Part shown: positions 1-7,609 of the stretch, piece after piece
How the letters are laid out: every line of letters starts with the position of its first letter
Numbering within the stretch: the first letter of the stretch is position 1
Assembly: GCA_900316475.1 (NCBI GenBank)
Contig: ONDA01000010.1
Coordinates: 1 to 64,000, forward strand
Direction of reading: 5' to 3'
Length of the DNA stretch: 64,000 nucleotides
Source of the DNA: an uncultured Prevotellaceae bacterium
GTDB taxonomy: Bacteria; Bacteroidota; Bacteroidia; Bacteroidales; Bacteroidaceae
The notes under the pieces: generated by a model
Told to the model about the DNA's origin: nothing
Seen by the model: only the letters and a program-made list of their open reading frames with translations
Databases searched by the model: none
Program-made: the position numbers and the translations under genes

Positions 1-510
1 GCCCATATACAGGTCATAGCTTATGCTGCTACCTCCGTCATTCGGTGACGTGCTCCACGACAGTGTTCCCGAAACGGCCACGTTTGTCGCTCCGCTGGAT
101 GGCGATGGTGACGTCGGTGTCGTTGGGGCTGCTGCAGCCTTAGTCGTGAAGTTCCATTTCGCACCTTGGGTCGACCCGCCGCTTCGGTTGTAAACCACTA
201 CCTTCCAGTAATACTTCTGGCCGGCTTTGAGTCCGGAGTAGCTGCAAGACTTACCCGACCCACTTTTATATAGGGTCATGTTGCTGGTCGTAGTGCCCAT
301 ATACAGGTCGTAGCTTACGCTGCTACCTCCGTCATTCGGTGATGTGCTCCACTTCAGCGTTCCCGACACGGCAACGTTTGTTGCTCCATTGGATGGGTTT
401 GGTGAAGACGGCGTAGTTGGATTTGCCGCTAATAAATCCACGACCGGTAGCAAACTGAAAAGAACTGCTAACAGTGAAAATGAATAGAGTTTTTGGAAAC
501 GTTGCTTCAT
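1..510 (-). CDS. Secreted protein with tandem beta-sandwich-like repeats (5' part only)
   Basis: Only the first 170 codons lie in the window and the frame is open at the left edge. The protein begins with a basic then hydrophobic signal peptide (MKQRFQKLYSF...LLAA, residues 1-29). A 98-residue module starts at about residue 31 (PTTPSSPNPSNG...YDLYMG...YYWKVVVYN...WNFTTKAAAA) and a second, nearly identical copy starts at about residue 129; the DNA period is 294 bp. The module resembles an immunoglobulin/fibronectin III-like surface domain, which is inference. The start is the only ATG ahead of the signal peptide and lies 29 bp from a well-matched promoter. The specific function cannot be told from this part. 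Confidence 0.8.
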   Translation of the reverse strand, partial: MKQRFQKLYSFSLLAVLFSLLPVVDLLAANPTTPSSPNPSNGATNVAVSGTLKWSTSPNDGGSSVSYDLYMGTTTSNMTLYKSGSGKSCSYSGLKAGQKYYWKVVVYNRSGGSTQGAKWNFTTKAAAAPTTPTSPSPSSGATNVAVSGTLSWSTSPNDGGSSISYDLYMG

Positions 511-538
511 AATGATTTCTATTTTTGTTATGATTCTG

Positions 539-569
539 CAAAGTTACAAAAAAAATCGAGGAAACCAAA
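539..569 (-). promoter_or_regulatory. Bacteroidota-type promoter of the repeat protein
   Basis: On the minus strand TAACTTTG (539-546) is the -7 element and TTTG (566-569) the -33 element, separated by exactly 19 nt. This fits the Bacteroidota housekeeping consensus TTTG-N19-TAnnTTTG. Confidence 0.75.
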
Positions 570-638
570 ATAAAGCATAATATTTTTTGGGGGGGAGTTC
601 AGAAGTTCGAGAGTTGCGGTAGTTCAGACATCTCTCGC

Positions 639-722
639 GGCCTCTCGTGAAAACGTCACGGCCTCTCGTGAAAAAATATAGGCGTGTGGTGAAAACGTCG
701 TGGCGTGTAGTGAAAGAGGACC
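639..722. repeat. Four 21-bp tandem repeat units (GGCCTCTCGTGAAAACGTCAC type)
   Basis: Units start at 639, 660, 681 and 702. The first two share GGCCTCTCGTGAAAA; the last two are diverged to GGCGTGTGGTGAAAA and GGCGTGTAGTGAAAG. The rest of the 511-901 spacer holds a terminator hairpin and no convincing gene. The same 21-bp family recurs at 39975-40037, and a diverged form with the same period at 22102-22185. Confidence 0.8.
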
Positions 723-777
723 GCTTTGACTGATCACTTTTCTATTTGTTGCATCCTCCCTCGTGCGCGTATATATA

Positions 778-855
778 GCAAAACAAAAAAACAACCCTCA
801 CCTCCCGCACCTCCCGCACCCGACGTAGGTGTAAGAGGTGTGGGAGGTGAGGGTT
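778..855 (-). terminator. Intrinsic terminator of the alaS-PPTase-symporter transcript
   Basis: A 21-bp stem pairs 793-813 with 835-855 with one mismatch. On the minus strand the stem is followed by seven T and TTTTG. It lies 47 bp past the stop codon of the symporter gene. The loop contains GGTGTAAGAGGTGT, a word also found in the spacer element at 40150-40167. Confidence 0.75.
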
Positions 856-901
856 CATTTTGGCTTATCCTATACATATACGTATAGACCGACTATGATA
901 T

Positions 902-1873
902 TCAGCTCAGCTGCTTCTTCCTGTGCAGCCAGATCTCTACGGAGTTCACGATATTCTGCCAGAGGATGTAGCAGCCGGGACCTACCGAACTGAGCGGGTT
1001 CAGATAGGCGGAGGAGAGCCAGATGGCAAAGGCTGTGTTCTTCTGGCCCAAGGCCTGTCCGGCCTCCTGTGTATGGTCGAAGTAATGACCTATGAAACGG
1101 CCTACGGCAAACTGTACGATGCAGATGAGAAGGCCCAGCAGGGCGATGGCTGTCAGCAGCCAGATGGAGACCTCAGCGTGTACGATGTTCTTTACCGTCG
1201 TGCCCGTCACTATCATCAGCGAACAGGCCCAGAGGTAGTACGACAGGTCGCGCACGGCCACGATACGTCGGTGCAGACCTTTCAGATGGTGCTTCACGAT
1301 GTAGGCCAGCAGCATCGGCACGACCAGCACCAGGAACACCTCGTGCAGAATCTTAGTAAACGCCGCCAGGAACGTGATGTCGGCTCCCTTCTCTATCAGC
1401 GGAAAGCAGAGCGGCGCCAGCAGCACCGTCATGAAGTTCGACAGGAAGGTGTACGTCGTCATCTGCTCCAATGAGCCGCCGAGTTTCTGTGTCACCACCG
1501 CTGCTGCCGTCGCGCAGGGCGATATGCAGCACATCAGCAGTGCCTCCATCAAGACCTTCGCCTGTGCCGACGGTTCGCCCGACGGCATGAGCATCAGTGC
1601 CATCAGCACACCGATGAACAGCACCTGAAACAGTGCTACCCACCCGTGCCACGCCACGGGACGCAGCTGGCGGAAGTCCACCTTGCAGAACGTCACAAAC
1701 AGGATGAGGAACATAAACAGCGGGAGAATCGTGGCGAAGAACGGTCCCATAGCCGTTGCCATGTCGTCCAACTGCGGGGTGAAGGCAAACAGCAGGTAGA
1801 GCAGTGCTCCCGCTCCCATGGCCACTGGTAAGGTCCAGTCTTTTACAAATCGTATGATTCTTTCTCCTCGCAT
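902..1873 (-). CDS. Bile acid:sodium symporter (BASS) family transporter
   Basis: The protein has 323 residues and about nine hydrophobic segments, beginning IIRFVKDWTLPVAMGAGALL. The central CCISPCATAAAVVTQKLGG stretch and the later GQKNTAFAIWLSS stretch match the two sodium-site signatures (E/T-x-G-xQNxxLA-like) of the BASS family, which takes up bile acids or other organic anions with sodium; the substrate is unknown here. The ATG at 1873 was chosen because upstream codons are hydrophilic, low in similarity to any membrane protein and lie inside the preceding gene. It overlaps the phosphopantetheinyl transferase gene by 31 bp, so the two are probably translationally coupled. Confidence 0.85.
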   Translation of the reverse strand: MRGERIIRFVKDWTLPVAMGAGALLYLLFAFTPQLDDMATAMGPFFATILPLFMFLILFVTFCKVDFRQLRPVAWHGWVALFQVLFIGVLMALMLMPSGEPSAQAKVLMEALLMCCISPCATAAAVVTQKLGGSLEQMTTYTFLSNFMTVLLAPLCFPLIEKGADITFLAAFTKILHEVFLVLVVPMLLAYIVKHHLKGLHRRIVAVRDLSYYLWACSLMIVTGTTVKNIVHAEVSIWLLTAIALLGLLICIVQFAVGRFIGHYFDHTQEAGQALGQKNTAFAIWLSSAYLNPLSSVGPGCYILWQNIVNSVEIWLHRKKQLS

Positions 1874-2424
1874 ACCGTGTAGATGTAGTTGTGTGTCAGC
1901 CTTTCCGTCGTCGTGAAGCGGTAGCGGGCACTGTCGGCAAGTGCCGTCTTCAAGTCGTCGGTGATGCCCTCGCCCGTCAGTTTCAGCCGTGCCTCCTTCA
2001 TGGTCCACAGTCGGATGAATGCCGCCTCGGGCCGCTCGGCCGCCTTGATCATCGCGAGTTCCTCGTCGTTCATCGTATAACGCGCTACCGACTCCTTATA
2101 GTGGCTTACCGACTCCACGTCGATGCCTACGGGACGGCGGCTCACCACACAGGCCACCGCCTCGCGGCAGTGACTCAGGTTGAAGTGGATGTCGGGATGG
2201 CTCACCAACACCGGCTTGCCGTGTTCACCGTAATCGAACAACGGCTGTTCGTCGATGCCGAACTCTTCGCGCAGTGCCCTCCTCAGCAGGAGATAGGCTA
2301 AGGCACACGTCCGCTGACCATGCTCAAACCTGAAGCGCAACGCCTGTTGGCGCCGCTGTTCCGACAGTTCGGCAAGGGCCGCCTGCAGGTCGAAGTCGTC
2401 AATATGCTCGTCGATATATACCAT
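1843..2424 (-). CDS. 4'-phosphopantetheinyl transferase superfamily protein
   Basis: The protein has 193 residues. It shows the family signature: GIDVES at residues 100-105 (magnesium-binding Asp) and W-TMKEARLKLTG at about 140-151 (the WxxKEAxxK motif). Members move the phosphopantetheine arm from CoA to an acyl or peptidyl carrier protein, converting it to the active holo form. The length is close to the short AcpT/Sfp-like proteins of Bacteroidota. It lies between alaS and a BASS transporter on the same strand. Whether it serves fatty-acid ACP or a secondary pathway cannot be decided from sequence. Confidence 0.88.
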   Translation of the reverse strand: MVYIDEHIDDFDLQAALAELSEQRRQQALRFRFEHGQRTCALAYLLLRRALREEFGIDEQPLFDYGEHGKPVLVSHPDIHFNLSHCREAVACVVSRRPVGIDVESVSHYKESVARYTMNDEELAMIKAAERPEAAFIRLWTMKEARLKLTGEGITDDLKTALADSARYRFTTTERLTHNYIYTVCEEKESYDL

Positions 2425-2433
2425 ATATGATGA

Positions 2434-2506
2434 AGAAAGACAACCTATACAACTAAGACAACTTGCGTCTGCTGACTGTTGCCTTTATTGTTTAGGTTGT
2501 CTTTCT
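2434..2506. repeat. Inverted repeat with GACAAC words between alaS and the PPTase gene
   Basis: AGAAAGACAACCTA (2434-2447) and TAGGTTGTCTTTCT (2493-2506) form a perfect 14-bp inverted repeat. Further ACAACTAAGACAACTT words sit in between. Similar words fill the spacer at 22535-22598. It may act as a hairpin between the two co-directional genes. Confidence 0.65.
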
Positions 2507-2519
2507 GCTTATCCTGTAT

Positions 2520-5297
2520 TTACAGCTTTGCCAGTTCTATGACCTTGTCGACAGCAGCGCTGAGGCCGTCGGCGTTCTTACCGCCAGCCTGGGCGAAGTG
2601 GGGCTGTCCGCCGCCGCCGCCCTGAATGAGCTTGGCGGCCTCGCGCACCATCTGTCCGGCGTTCAGACCGTGGTCGCTGACCATGTCGTCGCTCATCATG
2701 ATGGTGAGCTGGGGCTTGTCGTTATAATTCGTGCCGAGGACGCAGAGCAGCGAACCCTCGACGGCGGCACGAATCTTGAAGGCTAAGTCCTTGGCAGCGG
2801 CAGGCTCCAACGGCATGACGGCCGTGACAACCTTCACGCCGTTGACGTCGCGGGCCTTCTCCACCAGCTGCTTGGCGTAGCGCTCCACGGCCTGAGCCTG
2901 GAACGACTCTATCTCCTTCTTCATCGTGTCGTGCTCCTCGATGTACTTGCGGATGACGGCTTCCAGGTCCTTGGCACCCACGAAGAACGACTTGATGGCC
3001 TTCAGCGTGTCTTCGATGTGATAGAGCAGCTCCTCGCACTCGCGGCCTGTCTTGGCCTCGATACGGCGGATGCCGGCAGCCACTGAACTTTCGGAGACAA
3101 TCTTGAAGAAACCGATGCGGCCGGTCGACGTGGCGTGGATACCACCGCAGAGCTCGCACGACGGACCGAAGCGCATGACGCGCACCTTGTCGCCGTACTT
3201 CTCGCCGAAGAGTGCTATGGCACCTAACTTCTTGGCCTCCTCCATCGGCATGTCGCGATGCTCGTCGCGGGGCAGGTCCTGACGGATCATGTCGTTCACT
3301 ATGCGCTCCACCTCGCGCAGCTGCTCGTCGCTGACCTTCTCGAAGTGCGAGAAGTCGAAGCGCAGCGTGTCGGGGCTGACGAAGGAGCCCTTCTGCTCGA
3401 CGTGGTCGCCGAGCACCTGTTTCAGGGCGTAGTCCAGCAGGTGGGTTGCCGTGTGGTTGGCAGCCGATGCGTCGCGCTTGTCGGTGTCTACGCAGGCCAT
3501 GAATTCAGCCGTCGGGTCTTTCGGCAGCTGCTTCACAATGTGTACAGTCTGGCCGTTCTCACGCTTAGAGTCGATGACCTGGATGGTCTCATTCTCAGAG
3601 ACGAGTACGCCCTGGTCGCCCACCTGACCGCCCATCTCGCCGTAGAACGGTGTATAGTCGAGGACGAGCTCATAGAACTCGTTCTTCTTCTGGGTCACCT
3701 TGCGGTAGCGCAGGATGTGGCAGGTGTATTCGGTGTAGTCGTAGCCGACGAAGACCTGTGTAGCCCCCCCTACGGCCCCCGAGGGGGCTTCATTACCTTG
3801 CGGAAGGACATTTGTGTCCCCCTCGGGGGACGAAGAGGGGGCTTGCAGGTTCACCCAGTCTGAGTTCTCGACGGCGGCGGCATTGCGGGCGCGCTCCTTC
3901 TGCTTCTGCATCTCCACGTTGAACTGCTCCTCGTTGACCGTGAAGCCGTTCTCGCGGCAGATAAGCTCTGTCAGGTCGAGGGGGAATCCGTAGGTATCGA
4001 AGAGGCGGAAAGCCTGTTCGCCGCTCAGCTCTGTCTTGTTCTCAGCCTTCAGTTGCTCCATAGCCTTGTCGAGCAGTGAGATACCCTTGTCGAGGGTACG
4101 CAGGAACGAGTCCTCCTCCTCCTTCATCACCTTGGCGATGAGCGTCTGCTGGGCCTTCAGTTCGGGGAAGGCGTCGCCCATCTCCTCGACGAGTGTGGGC
4201 AGCAGTTTGTAGAGGAAAGCCTCCTTCTGTCCGAGGAACGTGTAGGCGTAGCGGACGGCACGGCGCAGGATGCGGCGGATGACGTAGCCGGCCTTGGCGT
4301 TCGACGGCAGCTGACCGTCGGCAATCGAGAAGGCAACGGCACGCAGGTGGTCGGCGCAGACGCGCATGGCGATGGACACCATGTCGTCAGCCCCCCCTAC
4401 GGCCCCCGAGGGGGCTTCATTACCTTGCGGCAGGACACTTGTGTCCCCCTCGGGGGACGACAGGGGGGCTTCGTATTTCAGACCGCTGATCTGCTCTTCC
4501 ATCCTGATGATGGGCTGGAAGATGTCGGTATCGTAGTTTGAGTGCTTACCCTGCAGCATGCGCACCAGACGCTCGAAGCCCATACCCGTGTCGATGACGT
4601 TCATCGACAGCTTTTCCAGCGAACCGTCGGCCTTGCGGTTGTACTGCATGAAGACGAGGTTCCAGATTTCGATGACCTGCGGGTCGTCCTGGTTCACCAG
4701 CTCACGGCCGGGCTTGCCGTTCTTCTTCTCTTCAGCGGGACGCGAGTCGACGTGGATTTCCGAACAGGGACCGCAGGGGCCCGTGTCCCCCATCTCCCAG
4801 AAATTATCGTGCTTGTTGCCGTTGATGATGTGGTCGGCGGGAACGTGCTTCAGCCAGTAGCCGGCAGCCTCGTCGTCGCGCTCCAGACCCTCCGAGGCGT
4901 CGCCCTCGAAGACGGTGACGTAGAGATCCTCGGGGTTCAGTTTCAGCACGTCTACCAGATACTCCCAAGCCATGTCGATGGCACCCTCCTTGAAGTAGTC
5001 GCCGAACGACCAGTTGCCCAGCATCTCGAACATCGTGTGGTGGTACGTGTCGTGGCCTACCTCCTCCAGATCGTTATGCTTGCCTGACACGCGCAGACAT
5101 TTCTGCGTGTCGGCTCGTCGGCGCGGCTCCGGGTCGCGGGTGCCGAGAATGATATCCTTCCATTGGTTCATACCTGCATTGGTGAACATCAGCGTGGGGT
5201 CGTCTTTGATGACCATCGGTGCTGACGGCACAATAGCGTGCTGTTTCGACTCGAAGAACTGTTTGAACGAGTCGCGAATCTCTTTTGCTGTCATCAT
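2520..5297 (-). CDS. alaS: Alanyl-tRNA synthetase carrying two in-frame palindromic inserts
   Basis: A class II synthetase that charges tRNA-Ala. The order is the aminoacylation core ([19 protein letters not shown]...), the editing domain with the zinc-site HTATH and [10 protein letters not shown] motifs, and the C-terminal oligomerisation domain ending [14 protein letters not shown]. At 925 residues it is about 50 longer than usual. The excess is explained by two copies of a 28-codon element, encoded at 4389-4472 and 3762-3845, both reading SPEGDT(S/N)[12 protein letters not shown]. The first copy lies between the catalytic core and the [16 protein letters not shown] region, the second ahead of the editing domain. 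All catalytic motifs remain, so the enzyme is probably functional. Either of two adjacent ATG codons may start it. Confidence 0.97.
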   Translation of the reverse strand: MMTAKEIRDSFKQFFESKQHAIVPSAPMVIKDDPTLMFTNAGMNQWKDIILGTRDPEPRRRADTQKCLRVSGKHNDLEEVGHDTYHHTMFEMLGNWSFGDYFKEGAIDMAWEYLVDVLKLNPEDLYVTVFEGDASEGLERDDEAAGYWLKHVPADHIINGNKHDNFWEMGDTGPCGPCSEIHVDSRPAEEKKNGKPGRELVNQDDPQVIEIWNLVFMQYNRKADGSLEKLSMNVIDTGMGFERLVRMLQGKHSNYDTDIFQPIIRMEEQISGLKYEAPLSSPEGDTSVLPQGNEAPSGAVGGADDMVSIAMRVCADHLRAVAFSIADGQLPSNAKAGYVIRRILRRAVRYAYTFLGQKEAFLYKLLPTLVEEMGDAFPELKAQQTLIAKVMKEEEDSFLRTLDKGISLLDKAMEQLKAENKTELSGEQAFRLFDTYGFPLDLTELICRENGFTVNEEQFNVEMQKQKERARNAAAVENSDWVNLQAPSSSPEGDTNVLPQGNEAPSGAVGGATQVFVGYDYTEYTCHILRYRKVTQKKNEFYELVLDYTPFYGEMGGQVGDQGVLVSENETIQVIDSKRENGQTVHIVKQLPKDPTAEFMACVDTDKRDASAANHTATHLLDYALKQVLGDHVEQKGSFVSPDTLRFDFSHFEKVSDEQLREVERIVNDMIRQDLPRDEHRDMPMEEAKKLGAIALFGEKYGDKVRVMRFGPSCELCGGIHATSTGRIGFFKIVSESSVAAGIRRIEAKTGRECEELLYHIEDTLKAIKSFFVGAKDLEAVIRKYIEEHDTMKKEIESFQAQAVERYAKQLVEKARDVNGVKVVTAVMPLEPAAAKDLAFKIRAAVEGSLLCVLGTNYNDKPQLTIMMSDDMVSDHGLNAGQMVREAAKLIQGGGGGQPHFAQAGGKNADGLSAAVDKVIELAKL
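3762..3845. repeat. 84-bp palindromic coding element, copy 2, inside alaS
   Basis: The element starts AGCCCCCCCTACGG and ends GAGGGGGCTTG. It contains GGCCCCCGAGGGGGC and GTCCCCCTCGGGGGAC palindromes and about six differences from the copy at 4389-4472. It is exactly 28 codons long and open in the alaS frame. Confidence 0.9.
4389..4472. repeat. 84-bp palindromic coding element, copy 1, inside alaS
   Basis: This copy has the same length and orientation as the one at 3762-3845. It adds 28 residues without breaking the frame. The stem-forming blocks are GGCCCCCGAGGGGGC and TGTCCCCCTCGGGGGACGA. Confidence 0.9.
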
Positions 5298-5361
5298 TAT
5301 TGTTTTATTTACGAGTTGTCGATTTATCGATTAAGCGATTTGCGATTTGAAAATTTGGGTG

Positions 5362-5369
5362 CAAAGGTA
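5362..5369 (-). promoter_or_regulatory. -7 element of alaS
   Basis: TACCTTTG on the minus strand is a perfect TAnnTTTG. No good TTTG stands at the expected distance upstream. The leader between this site and the alaS start carries the word family ATCGATAAATCG (5325-5353). Confidence 0.55.
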
Positions 5370-5411
5370 CGAAATATTTCTTAAATCCTGCTGATTCTTG
5401 AAAATTTTATA

Positions 5412-5419
5412 TAATTTTG
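5412..5419 (+). promoter_or_regulatory. -7 element of the deacetylase operon
   Basis: TAATTTTG fits TAnnTTTG. It lies 68 bp before the deacetylase start, and the leader contains the ATCGTTTAATCG repeats. No clear -33 box is seen. Confidence 0.5.
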
Positions 5420-5440
5420 CAGTCGGAATTATAAAACGAA

Positions 5441-5490
5441 AATCGTTTAATCGGTAAATCGTTTAATCGATAAATCGTCAATCGTCAATG
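5441..5490. repeat. Short direct repeats (ATCGTTTAATCGRTAAATCG) in the operon leader
   Basis: Words of the type TCGTTTAATCGGTAAATCG are repeated up to and into the deacetylase start codon (AATCGTCAATG). The inverse words lie in the alaS leader (5325-5353), and the same family fills 29425-29489. Confidence 0.7.
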
Positions 5491-6276
5491 AGCATGATAC
5501 TATTGAGTTTTGATACGGAAGAGTTCGACGTGCCCCGCGAGCACGGCGTAGACTTCTCGTTGGAGCAGGGAATGGCCGTCTCGAAAGTTGGTACGAACCG
5601 TATCCTGGACGTGCTGAAGCAGAATGGCGTGCGCGCAACATTCTTCTGCACGGGAAATTTTGCGGAGAACGCTCCCGAGGTGATGCAGCGCATCATGGAC
5701 GAGGGACACGAAGTGGCCTGTCACGGCGTCGACCACTGGCAGCCGAAGGAGACCGACTTCGCCCGCTCGAAGGAGATCGTAGAGCGGGTGACGGGCCGCA
5801 GCGTCACAGGCTATCGTCAGCCACGGATGTTTCCCGTGGTGGAGTCCGAAATCAAGCGTGTGGGCTACCGCTATAACTCGTCGCTGAACCCGGCCTTCAT
5901 CCCTGGCCGTTATATGCACCTGACGGCTCCCCGCACATGGTTTATGAAAGACGGCGTGATGCAAATACCGGCCTCAGTGACGCCGCTGATACGTTTCCCG
6001 CTTTTCTGGCTGGCGCTGCACAACCTGCCCGAAGGTCTCTACCACTGGATGACGCACCGCGTTTTGAAGCACGACGGCTACTTCGTCACCTATTTCCATC
6101 CGTGGGAGTTCTATGAACTGAAGGAGCATCCTGAGTTCAAGATGCCTTTTATCATTAAGAACCATAGCGGGCAGCAGATGTGCGACCGGCTGGACCGTCT
6201 GGTGAAGATGCTAAAGGGGCATGGTCACGAGTTCATGACTTTCAACGAGTTTGTTGACAAGATGGGTGCAAAGTAA
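5488..6276 (+). CDS. Polysaccharide deacetylase family protein (NodB fold)
   Basis: The protein has 262 residues. Motif 1 SFDTEE (Asp9 region) and motif 2 ACHGVDHW (His79 and His83) give the Asp-His-His metal site of carbohydrate esterase family 4; RQPRMF fits motif 3. These enzymes remove acetyl groups from N-acetylated sugars. There is no signal peptide, so it probably acts on a lipid-linked or cytoplasmic glycan. It is the first gene of an operon, followed after 13 bp by a membrane glycosyltransferase, which suggests joint work on one lipid-linked sugar. Translation may start at 5488 or at the second ATG at 5494. Confidence 0.85.
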   Translation: MSMILLSFDTEEFDVPREHGVDFSLEQGMAVSKVGTNRILDVLKQNGVRATFFCTGNFAENAPEVMQRIMDEGHEVACHGVDHWQPKETDFARSKEIVERVTGRSVTGYRQPRMFPVVESEIKRVGYRYNSSLNPAFIPGRYMHLTAPRTWFMKDGVMQIPASVTPLIRFPLFWLALHNLPEGLYHWMTHRVLKHDGYFVTYFHPWEFYELKEHPEFKMPFIIKNHSGQQMCDRLDRLVKMLKGHGHEFMTFNEFVDKMGAK

Positions 6277-6289
6277 AGGAAATGACATT

Positions 6290-7234
6290 ATGATTAAGTT
6301 AGCAACCGTATCGCCATGTTATAACGAAGAGGAGGTGCTGCGCCACAGTGTGGAGCGGCTGACGGCTCTCTTCGAGCGTATGATAAAGGACGGACTCATC
6401 AGTGAAGACTCGATGATGGTGTTCGTCAACGACGGCAGCCGCGACCGCACGTGGGAGATTATCAGCGAACAGCACCGTGAGAACAAGTTCGTCTGCGGCA
6501 TCAATCTGGCTCATAACGTGGGCCACCAGAATGCTATTATGGCCGGCATGATGACCGTCCGTGAATGGGCTGACGCTATCATCACCATCGATGCCGACCT
6601 GCAGGACGATATAGAGTGCATACCACAGATGGTGCAGCAGATGGAGGCAGGCAACGACATCGTCTACGGCGTGAAGGTGTCGCGAACGGCCGACCCCTTG
6701 ATGAAGCGCATGACGGCCCAGGCATTCTACAAGCTACAGGACTCGATGGGCGTGGAGAGCATCTACAACCATGCCGACTTCCGCCTGCTGAGTCGTCGCG
6801 CCCTCGATATGCTGGCGGAATACAAAGAGCATAACCTCTACCTGCGCGGACTCATACCGATGATCGGTCTGCCGCATACCACCGTCGACGACGTCATCAG
6901 CGAACGCTTTGCCGGACAGTCGAAGTACACGTTGGGGAAGATGCTCGGACTGGCACTCAACGGCATCACCGCCTTCTCCGTGAAGCCGCTCTATGTCGTC
7001 TTCAACATCGGCATGCTGTTCCTGGTCATAGCATTCGGCATCGCCGTCTATGTGGCCTATGCCCTGATTACCGGAACTGCCGTCCCCGGCTGGTCGTCGC
7101 TGATACTGTCCATCTGGCTCGTCGGCGGCTTCATCCTGATTTCGATGGGCATCATAGGAGCATACGTCGGCAAGATTTTCACGGAAGTGAAGCAGCGCCC
7201 GCTATACCATGTGCAGGAGATTCTGAAGAATTAA
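6290..7234 (+). CDS. Family 2 glycosyltransferase, GtrB/DPM1-like, with two C-terminal membrane segments
   Basis: The protein has 314 residues and begins MIKLATVSPCYNEEEVL. Nucleotide-sugar motifs are VNDGSRDRTWEI and TIDADLQDD (the DxD metal site). The C-terminus carries two hydrophobic helices (MLFLVIAFGIAVYVAYALI and ILSIWLVGGFILISMG), as in polyprenyl-phosphate sugar transferases. It probably moves a sugar onto undecaprenyl phosphate. The start at 6290 was chosen because AAAGGA stands just ahead and upstream codons overlap the deacetylase; longer ATG starts exist. It is co-transcribed with the deacetylase and a MerR regulator 24 bp downstream. Confidence 0.9.
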   Translation: MIKLATVSPCYNEEEVLRHSVERLTALFERMIKDGLISEDSMMVFVNDGSRDRTWEIISEQHRENKFVCGINLAHNVGHQNAIMAGMMTVREWADAIITIDADLQDDIECIPQMVQQMEAGNDIVYGVKVSRTADPLMKRMTAQAFYKLQDSMGVESIYNHADFRLLSRRALDMLAEYKEHNLYLRGLIPMIGLPHTTVDDVISERFAGQSKYTLGKMLGLALNGITAFSVKPLYVVFNIGMLFLVIAFGIAVYVAYALITGTAVPGWSSLILSIWLVGGFILISMGIIGAYVGKIFTEVKQRPLYHVQEILKN

Positions 7235-7258
7235 TGGATTCGAGAAAACGACGAAAAT

Positions 7259-7609
7259 ATGGCATTAAACACCTACAAGCCTCAGAAGCTGTACTACAGC
7301 ATCAAGGAAGTGGCCGAGATGTTCGGCCTGAACGAGAGCACGCTGCGCTACTGGGAGACGGAGTTCCCCTTCCTGAAGCCGAAGACTTCAGGGCCGGCCA
7401 AGGTGCGGCAGTATCAGGAGAAGGATATTGAGCAGATCAAGCTCATCCATAACCTGGTGAAGGTTCGCGGCTTCAAGCTGGCTGCGGCCAAGAAGATTAT
7501 TAACAGCAACCGCGACGGTGCCGACAAGACGGCCGACGTGCTGACACGCCTGATTGGCGTGCGCGACGAGCTAATGGCACTGAAGCGACAGTTAGACTAC
7601 GTGCAATGA
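7259..7609 (+). CDS. MerR family transcriptional regulator
   Basis: The protein has 116 residues. The winged-helix MerR DNA-binding region is clear: YYSIKEVAEMFGLNESTLRYWETEF, then the wing and VRQYQEKDIEQIKLIHNLVKVRGF, with a short C-terminal helix for dimerisation. No cysteine-rich or other effector domain follows, so any signal is unknown. Short MerR proteins of this form are common in Bacteroidota. Its stop codon overlaps the next start (ATGA), implying translational coupling to the esterase-like gene. Confidence 0.9.
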   Translation: MALNTYKPQKLYYSIKEVAEMFGLNESTLRYWETEFPFLKPKTSGPAKVRQYQEKDIEQIKLIHNLVKVRGFKLAAAKKIINSNRDGADKTADVLTRLIGVRDELMALKRQLDYVQ

